A stretch of DNA of 64,000 bases, taken from contig CAJNOP010000702.1 of NCBI GenBank assembly GCA_905250075.1, positions 1 to 64,000 of the forward strand, given 5' to 3'. Both the position numbers and the translations under genes were made by a program. A model generated the notes under the pieces. That model saw only the letters and a program-made list of their open reading frames with translations, searched no databases and was not told the origin of the DNA. Shown here in pieces: positions 58,458-64,000 of the stretch (the stretch's first letter is position 1; each line of letters begins with the position of its first letter). The DNA comes from Rotaria sp. Silwood1. Lineage: Eukaryota > Rotifera > Eurotatoria > Philodinida > Philodinidae.

Positions 58458-59999
58458 CTAATATTAATTGTACTCTTAGCCGCGCCACGTTCTTCATAGA
58501 AGGTTTTTTCTAAACTGGACATGGTTATGTCAGAAATGAGACTTGAATACGCAGTCAAACAAATAAACTCTTTTGGTGCAACGACGACACAGTTCAAAAT
58601 ACAAATGAATGTGACTGACTATATATTTTGACTTAGGTGCAATCAAAATACGAATCTCTTTAAGCTATTCATAATAAACATACGAATATTAAAAACAAAG
58701 TTTGTCCTTGAAATTGTCCTAAAATGTCATTGCACAATATGGTGATGAGTGACAATAATAGTATTCGTGTTTCTAATGATGTCAGGAGCCTATATAGCGT
58801 TTATATTGCAAAAGCAAACCCATATTGCTTTTATGGCGCTTTTTTTTTCTTCTATAAAGATTACTTTTTCCGAGATAGTTAAGTGCTTAAGAAAGCAGTG
58901 GACTAATATCGAATTTTTGTTTATCGAAGGATCACGTCATACGCTTCTTCGCTTTCGACTAATGCGAAAAATATTGTCTCTTCATTAGATATAAAAATGG
59001 ATGCCGTGGCTATTCTTTCTCATTTCAACGCAAACGATGTTTTCAACAGTAGTCCATTGTTTCGTATTCGTTCTATTCAGGTAATCATAAAACGTATTTT
59101 TTTCTTATTCATCTAATGTTGAAGACTCTTCATTTTCAGCCTTACAGGTTTGATTATTGTTTCGTTTTCGTTTTACATATTCTACTATTAATTCATATGT
59201 TACTAGTTCGAGTGAAATCTCAATTCTGTAATGGGATACCTCAATATGATCGATGTTCTACAAATAGTGCATTGCTTGTTACCATATAGCAGGAGCTGAT
59301 GACATTGGCATTTGTGCCGATGAATTCATCGATTGTTCTGAACTAGTTACATGCGAACATTCAAGCAATCTTTGTAACGATCGTAACCATAGGTGTGTTC
59401 ATCATCCTCAATGTCATAATCTTCCTGTTTGCTATCCGGTGCCGAGTTTCAATCGACAACTTTGTCCACCAATACCATGTAAGAGAATAAACATACTTCA
59501 TGTTTTTGTAGAAGCGGTAGGAAAGAGTCTTTAAAAAAAAAAGATTTCATCTCGTTTCATGAATCATATCCACTAATTTGAAAAAGAGAATTCTCTACCG
59601 TTATATCTAGCAATGCATGAAGATGTAATGAACTTTTCAATATACAATCATAGACCGAAACAAATTGAACAATTGAATATTCGATTCTATAGAATGTGTC
59701 ATGTATTTAGATTTTTATAATGGCACATCAAATTTATTGTGTCATGCTTCTCTTTATTTACAATTTTCATTGTGTATTCAACTGATTCTTGTGAATATTA
59801 GGTTCACTGGGCAGCCTTTTTCAAGCAACTGCGATCGATCTCTAGATTGAAAGAAAAGTCGTTTATAATTTTCTGTCATATTTCTAATGACTAAACTTGT
59901 GAAATTGAAGACTGATCATTTAGCTGTGACGCAGTAATTGCTAGAGATAGACTTCTCAGCAACTTCAACAATGTGAACTTCTGCATTAACCTCTTTGCT

Positions 60000-60600
60000 C
60001 TATTTTCAAAAATTTCGTGATATTTCTTGTTTTTAGTATATGTTGCTAGACTCCTCTAAAGACATTCGTTACGAAAATTGTCTCTTGCATCGTCTATGAA
60101 AGTGTTTAAGTTATCCTTCAGAAGATTTGCATAACAACACCAAAAACAACATGTGGTCAACACGTTCTCTATCCATATAGAATCTTCTGTTTTTCTTTCA
60201 TTTTACCAATCCGACTAACTTCATTATTAGGTTGCTTGAAAAAGAGTCTACAGTTCATCATATAGATCTTGAAACAATTGAAGTTTGCATAAGATTAACA
60301 TTACTTTTCTCAGTAGTTCAGAAATGGTTCCTCTCGAAAAGAACTCTTTCGAGAAATGTCAAACGATTGTCGTAAGAATCGTTACAAAGTTCTTTTCGTT
60401 GCATAGGAAACTAGGGACAAGGTTTCCCAATTAATATCTGTAGGAGAGAACCTTTTACTTCTTTAGAATATGTTAGGGAAGAACAGTTTCGAAAATTTTA
60501 TCAAGTTTTTTCAAGGAAGAAGAATATCTTATTTTCTTTCTCGTTCGTTGTAGCGGACTCCTAATATTCCAACCGATGCCCGATGAACACAGAATAGTTT
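60000..60600. repeat. Segmental duplication, copy 1 (of 61540-62130)
   Basis: Collinear with 61540-62130, offset about 1.53 kb. Matched landmarks are AGTATATGTTGCTAGACTC, TAGAATCTTCT..TTTTTCTTTCATTTTA, CTGACTAACTTCATTAT, CGAAACTAGG.A.A, ATCTTATTT, and the exon start AATATTxCxxCCGATGCxCGATG. Identity is roughly 70-75 percent by eye. Copy 1 includes only the first ~40 bases of the NHL exon and then diverges near 60600. Confidence 0.7.
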
Positions 60601-61539
60601 CGAATCTCTCATGGATGAAATCCTCATGATAATAACAACCATTTTTCAACGTAGAGAAATATTTTCAGAACAAGTGATACATAAACATTAAGGGAAGATC
60701 CTGATGGAATATTCTCTGGATTTTTTTTTGCATTTTCGATTTTCAAAGAGGTTATCACCGTTTAGTCATTGAAATGCTTTTTTATCTTCTTCAGACGCTG
60801 GTTCGAAGCTGATTTTCTTTATAAATTAATAATAACTTTTAGAACGCTTTCTCACCTTGGTACTAAAATCTGCTGATCCCTACGTTTTACTATGACGAAC
60901 TTCGATAAACTTGGTATTGGATTATTTAGTGTCTTAGACGTAGAAAGTATTTATTTTCAACTATTTGCGTTGAATACTTTGAAATTTCCTTAGGTTTAGA
61001 TCCATACAAACCTACTTTTGATCTTGCTATTATCCTATCTGGATTCTTCTTCGAAAAGTTACGCATACGTTGAACAAAAAAATCTGAAAGGAAAACGTCA
61101 CGTCCATCCAGTAAGTGAGTAATAATGAGTTCCTTCAGTAGATTTGCATTATTCATCGAGAACATCACGTGATGAAGAGTTTCGTCCAACTATGTTAAAA
61201 GTAACCTCAAATACGTGCTGATCAGGATACGTATTCGTCTTCCGAGAACTGTAGAATTCTCACTCTTCAAGTTCTCTCTAACCACACACTAATAGAATCT
61301 TCTTAGAACTTTTTTCAGTTTTGGTATTTGACAACGTTCTTTATATTTTGACTTGAATGGAAATCCTTCAAGGACTTTAGTTCACTACTCTCGTTTTTGA
61401 TACTCATTGATAAAATTTTGCCTTGGAAACTAAAAATATAATCTTCACATCTTCATGTTTTCTAATCAATAGATAGCATACTATTAGCGTTAGATTTCTC
61501 AAGATTTTCAATAGTACTAACTTCATCAATGACTTTTTC

Positions 61540-62130
61540 ATTCCATTCTCAAGAACTTCAAGATATTCCTTGTCATTAGTATACGTTGCTAGAGTCTTCT
61601 CAGAGATCTCCGTGAGAAGAGCTTTCCATAATTTAGCAAGAACATAAAAATCATGTGATCAGTACGTTCTCTGAACATCCAAAGACCAAGGTTCAGATAG
61701 AATCTTCTCAATTTTTCTTTCATTTTAGCAATCTGACTAACTTCATTATCCTCGCTTCATCAAATAAATTCTGCAACGATTTAAGTTTTGCTATGATTAG
61801 CATGATTCTTCTCAGTATTACAGAACTGCTTCTTCCCGAAAAAAGGCTCTTTTCAGAAATCTCAGAATATTCTTATAAGAATTATTCCCAAGTTGTTTTT
61901 TTTCGTACGAAACTAGGAAAAGATTTTCCAGTTTATATCTATGAGAGAAAATCTTTTGATTGTTAAGACTACATTGAGGAAGGACATTCTCCAAAGTTCT
62001 ATCTAGTTTACTTCGAAGAAGAAAAATATCTTATTTGTAGGCAACGACGGTGATGATTTCTTTTCTTTTTCACGTTCATTGTAGTATACTTCCCAATATT
62101 TCTGTCGATGCTCGATGGGCACAGAATGGA
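61540..62130. repeat. Segmental duplication, copy 2, leading into the NHL exon
   Basis: Partner of 60000-60600. The duplicated piece is mainly intron plus the acceptor and first codons of the propeller exon. This suggests duplication within the gene that added a spurious partial exon upstream. Confidence 0.7.
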
Positions 62131-63084
62131 GTGACCGTTGCTGGAGGCGGTGGAAGTGGCAGAGCCTTTGATGAACTCAACCTACCGAAAGGTCTGTTTA
62201 TTGATGATAATCGAACGATTATTATCGCTGACACCGACAATCATCGTATCATCCAATGGAAGATGGGTGATACGAAAGGACAAGTCGTAGCTGGTAATTG
62301 TGGCCAAGGAAATCGATTCGATCAATTGTATTGGCCAACCGATGTGTTGATTGACAAAGAGACTGATAGTGTCATTATCTGTGATCGAGGGAATCGGTGA
62401 GTCCTACGATGGTCTCGTCCTAGTGACACATTTGGAATAATCCTCATCCACAACATCTCTTGTTATCGATTGTTCATGAATGATCAGAGATATCTCTACA
62501 TCTCTGAAGACGACAAATACGAAGTAAGACGATATAAAATAGGAGACAAGAATGGAACTATCGTGGCTGGTGGCAATGGACCGGGTGCTGATGTTAATCA
62601 ATTCAAATGGCCTACCTACATCTTTGTCGATCAAGAACAGTCTGTCTACGTGTCAGACAGTGACAATCATCGTGTTATGAAATGGAATAAAGGTGCAACA
62701 GAAGGAATTGTCGTCGCTGGGAGTCAAGGTCACGGGAATGCTCTGACACAATTGTGGAACCCTAATGGACTGTTCGTCGATACGTTAGGTACCCTCTATG
62801 TGGCAGACTCGGGAAATAATCGAGTAATGCGCTGGCCTGAAGGAGCGAAACAAGGCACTGTTATTGTGAGTGGAAATGGTTGGGGACGAGGAACAAATCA
62901 ATTCGCGAATCCCATCGATATGTCCTTCGATCGACAAGGCAATCTTTATGTCGTCGATCGGGGAAATGATCGTGTTCAACGCTTTTCAATCGAATGAACT
63001 CATTACGATCAATTATGTTTTTTTTCTTTCCTTTCTTTCGAATGAGTTCACGTTGAATGAATAAAGGAATTCTTATTCTATTCA

Positions 63085-63300
63085 TGCACACGACGAGGAA
63101 ACACTGCTGAAGGCGTGGCCAGCGTAAAGCTCATGCATGCACGGTACAGACTCGCATCGTGCATATCCCACCTACTCGAGAGATGTGCCAATGAGCCTGG
63201 ATGACTCAGTCGTGTGCTACGGATACCGCAACAGTTCCTGACAGAGCTTTCAAGGACTACCCGGAAGTCCTTTAGATGACAGGCGCCTAATTTCAATGGA
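63085..63300. other. GC-rich unit with several possible stems
   Basis: Markedly richer in GC than the flanks. Potential stems are AAGGACT/AGTCCTT (about 63251-63272), GCATGCACG with CGTGCAT (about 63137-63163), and CCTGGATGACTCAG. It could be a structured RNA gene or SINE-like repeat. It matches neither tRNA nor 5S rRNA consensus, and the open frame on the minus strand lacks domain features. Confidence 0.35.
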
Positions 63301-63302
63301 CA

Positions 63303-63390
63303 TGAGGGTGTGGGTATGTGGGTGTGCGTGTCAGAGGGTGTGGTATACCACTGAAAATACTAAGACCCACATCCACGCCCCACTCAAACC
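63303..63390. repeat. Telomere-like hairpin
   Basis: GAGGGTGTGGGTATGTGGGT and a second GAGGGTGTGG, linker TATACCACTGAAAATACTAA, then GACCCACATCCACGCCCC and ACTCAAACCTTGAG. Both ends carry GAG/CTC-type borders (TGAGGG and the inverse of CTCAAACC). Confidence 0.8.
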
Positions 63391-64000
63391 TTGAGAATTT
63401 TTTTCATTATTTTGAAAATAGTTTCTGACACAAAGATTGAGGAGTATGTTTGATTATTTGTATTTATCTTTATATAATTAGTATATTATTGAATCATAAT
63501 GAATAACGTACACATACTATCTTGTTTATTTTCGTCAGAATTATATATAAAAAGCTTGAATACCAACAAGGAGCTCTTCTGCTTTGAGCTCAATTGTCCA
63601 TGTAACTTACAAGCTTTGAAGACACAGAAGCTTCTATTACATAGACAATCATGATCACGTTTGTCATTAACAATAAGATGAGAATGTTACTTTTGGAAGA
63701 ACCTTATCATGTTGATGGTTCATTAGGATAATACAACAAAAGAAGAAGACGAAAGTGGAAGGCTCAACATGAAGGAAAACCAATGTCTTAAAACTTATTT
63801 ATTAAAACAAAAATATACCATTCAATACATTATTCATGTAAAATAAGCGTGAGCAAAAGTGATTCTGCTATCATAGGAGAAAGTCTAAGTATAATAGAAA
63901 TAGTACAAAAGAAATGATAATGTTGATTACTTTTAATCAAAAAGCAATCAATATTCAATAGAAAAAAAAGAAGAATTAAGACTAATTGTATCGTTGAAAT
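63391..64000. other. Gene-free stretch
   Basis: AT-rich. GAGCTC and AAGCTT palindromes cluster near 63550-63640, where TTGTCCATGTAACTTACAAG is loosely mirrored by TTACATAGACAATC. No gene supported. Confidence 0.45.

Larger units (their letters stand above)
58999..62997 (+). pseudogene. NHL-repeat secreted/membrane protein with apparent inactivating lesions
   Basis: Exon 1 (58999-59080) encodes MDAVAILSHFNANDVFNSS. The next block (about 59138-59479) gives a hydrophobic anchor (FVFVLHILLLIHMLLV) and a Cys-rich region (CNGIPQYDRCSTNS, then ADEFIDCSELVTCEHSSNLC and HHPQCHNLPVCYPVPSFN). A missing base between STNSA and ACYHIAGADD breaks the frame near 59272. After ~2.6 kb the NHL beta-propeller follows (62086-62997): GVTVAGGGGSGRAFDELNLP, DTDNHRIIQWKMG, SDSDNHRVMKWNKGATEGIV, VADSGNNRVMRWPEGA, and a final RGNDRVQRFSIE. 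At 62398-62400 a TGA stands where CGA is expected (GNR*VLRWSR), with the same frame open on both sides. NHL proteins of this kind are abundant in bdelloids and probably bind extracellular ligands. If the lesions are real the gene is dead; splice joins in the long middle part are unresolved. Confidence 0.75.

Noticed and set aside
63085-63300. Hammerhead ribozyme, tRNA or 5S rRNA in the GC-rich unit
   Set aside because: No CTGANGA...GAAA core in workable spacing on either strand, no T-loop GTTCRA box, and no 5S internal control region.

Overview
The window looks like nuclear DNA of a bdelloid rotifer (Adineta/Rotaria type). The evidence is an AT-rich background, eukaryotic genes with very short GT..AG introns of about 50 bp, and several gene families known to be expanded in bdelloids (F-box/LRR-like, kinesin-light-chain-type TPR, NHL-repeat, PhyH, ADP-ribosylglycohydrolase). 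Above all, there are many arrays of TGTGGG, the telomeric repeat reported for bdelloids. There is one 100-base assembly gap (29029-29128). I saw no prokaryotic operon, rRNA, tRNA or CRISPR array.

Layout. 0.3-2.3 kb: intronless gene with a PhyH-like core (-). 2.4-5.5 kb: gene-free, with a 204-bp tandem duplication and a ~550-bp foldback element. 5.5-6.1 kb: TPR gene fragment. 7.6-14.0 kb: channel core of a TRPM-type cation channel (+) with very large introns that hold a dead transposase. 14.9-16.3 kb: intronless ADP-ribosylglycohydrolase (-). 18.7-19.1 kb: mariner fossil. 19.6-23.4 kb: two decaying genes head to head, a Na+/K+-ATPase beta subunit (-) and RAD50 (+), the latter ending abruptly at a telomere-like array. 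24.0-27.9 kb: complete six-exon Ariadne-1 RBR ubiquitin ligase (-) with a 525-bp palindrome in intron 2. 29.1-29.7 kb: partial membrane protein beside the gap. 30.4-31.7 kb: non-autonomous transposon abutting a TGTGGG/CCCACA array. 32.4-34.2 kb: intact three-exon F-box protein (-), with a dead tandem copy at 35.6-37.2 kb that has lost its start codon. 39.2-41.0 kb: TPR fragment, then a complete four-exon PhyH dioxygenase (-). 42.2-45.0 kb: complete four-exon CASTOR/POLLUX-type ion channel (-), a candidate horizontal acquisition. 45.6-56.6 kb: almost gene-free, with minisatellites, a small foldback, a Tc1-type transposon relic with ~298-bp inverted repeats, and one orphan exon. 56.7-58.5 kb: F-box fragment, a hAT-type MITE with an 8-bp target duplication, and more telomere-like hairpins. 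59.0-63.0 kb: NHL-repeat gene with apparent inactivating lesions.

The most unusual signal is a dispersed family of short inverted pairs: a TGTGGG-type G-rich arm, a short linker often containing AAGAGAA, then a CCCACA-type C-rich arm. About fourteen occur in 64 kb, always G-rich arm first on the + strand, the orientation of a telomere-telomere fusion. Three gene fragments (TPR, RAD50, F-box) end exactly at such a unit and I do not see the missing part of the gene on the other side. These units may therefore be scars of healed and rejoined breaks, or a hairpin mobile element with telomere-like arms. Boundaries were read by eye, so splice coordinates may be off by a base or so.
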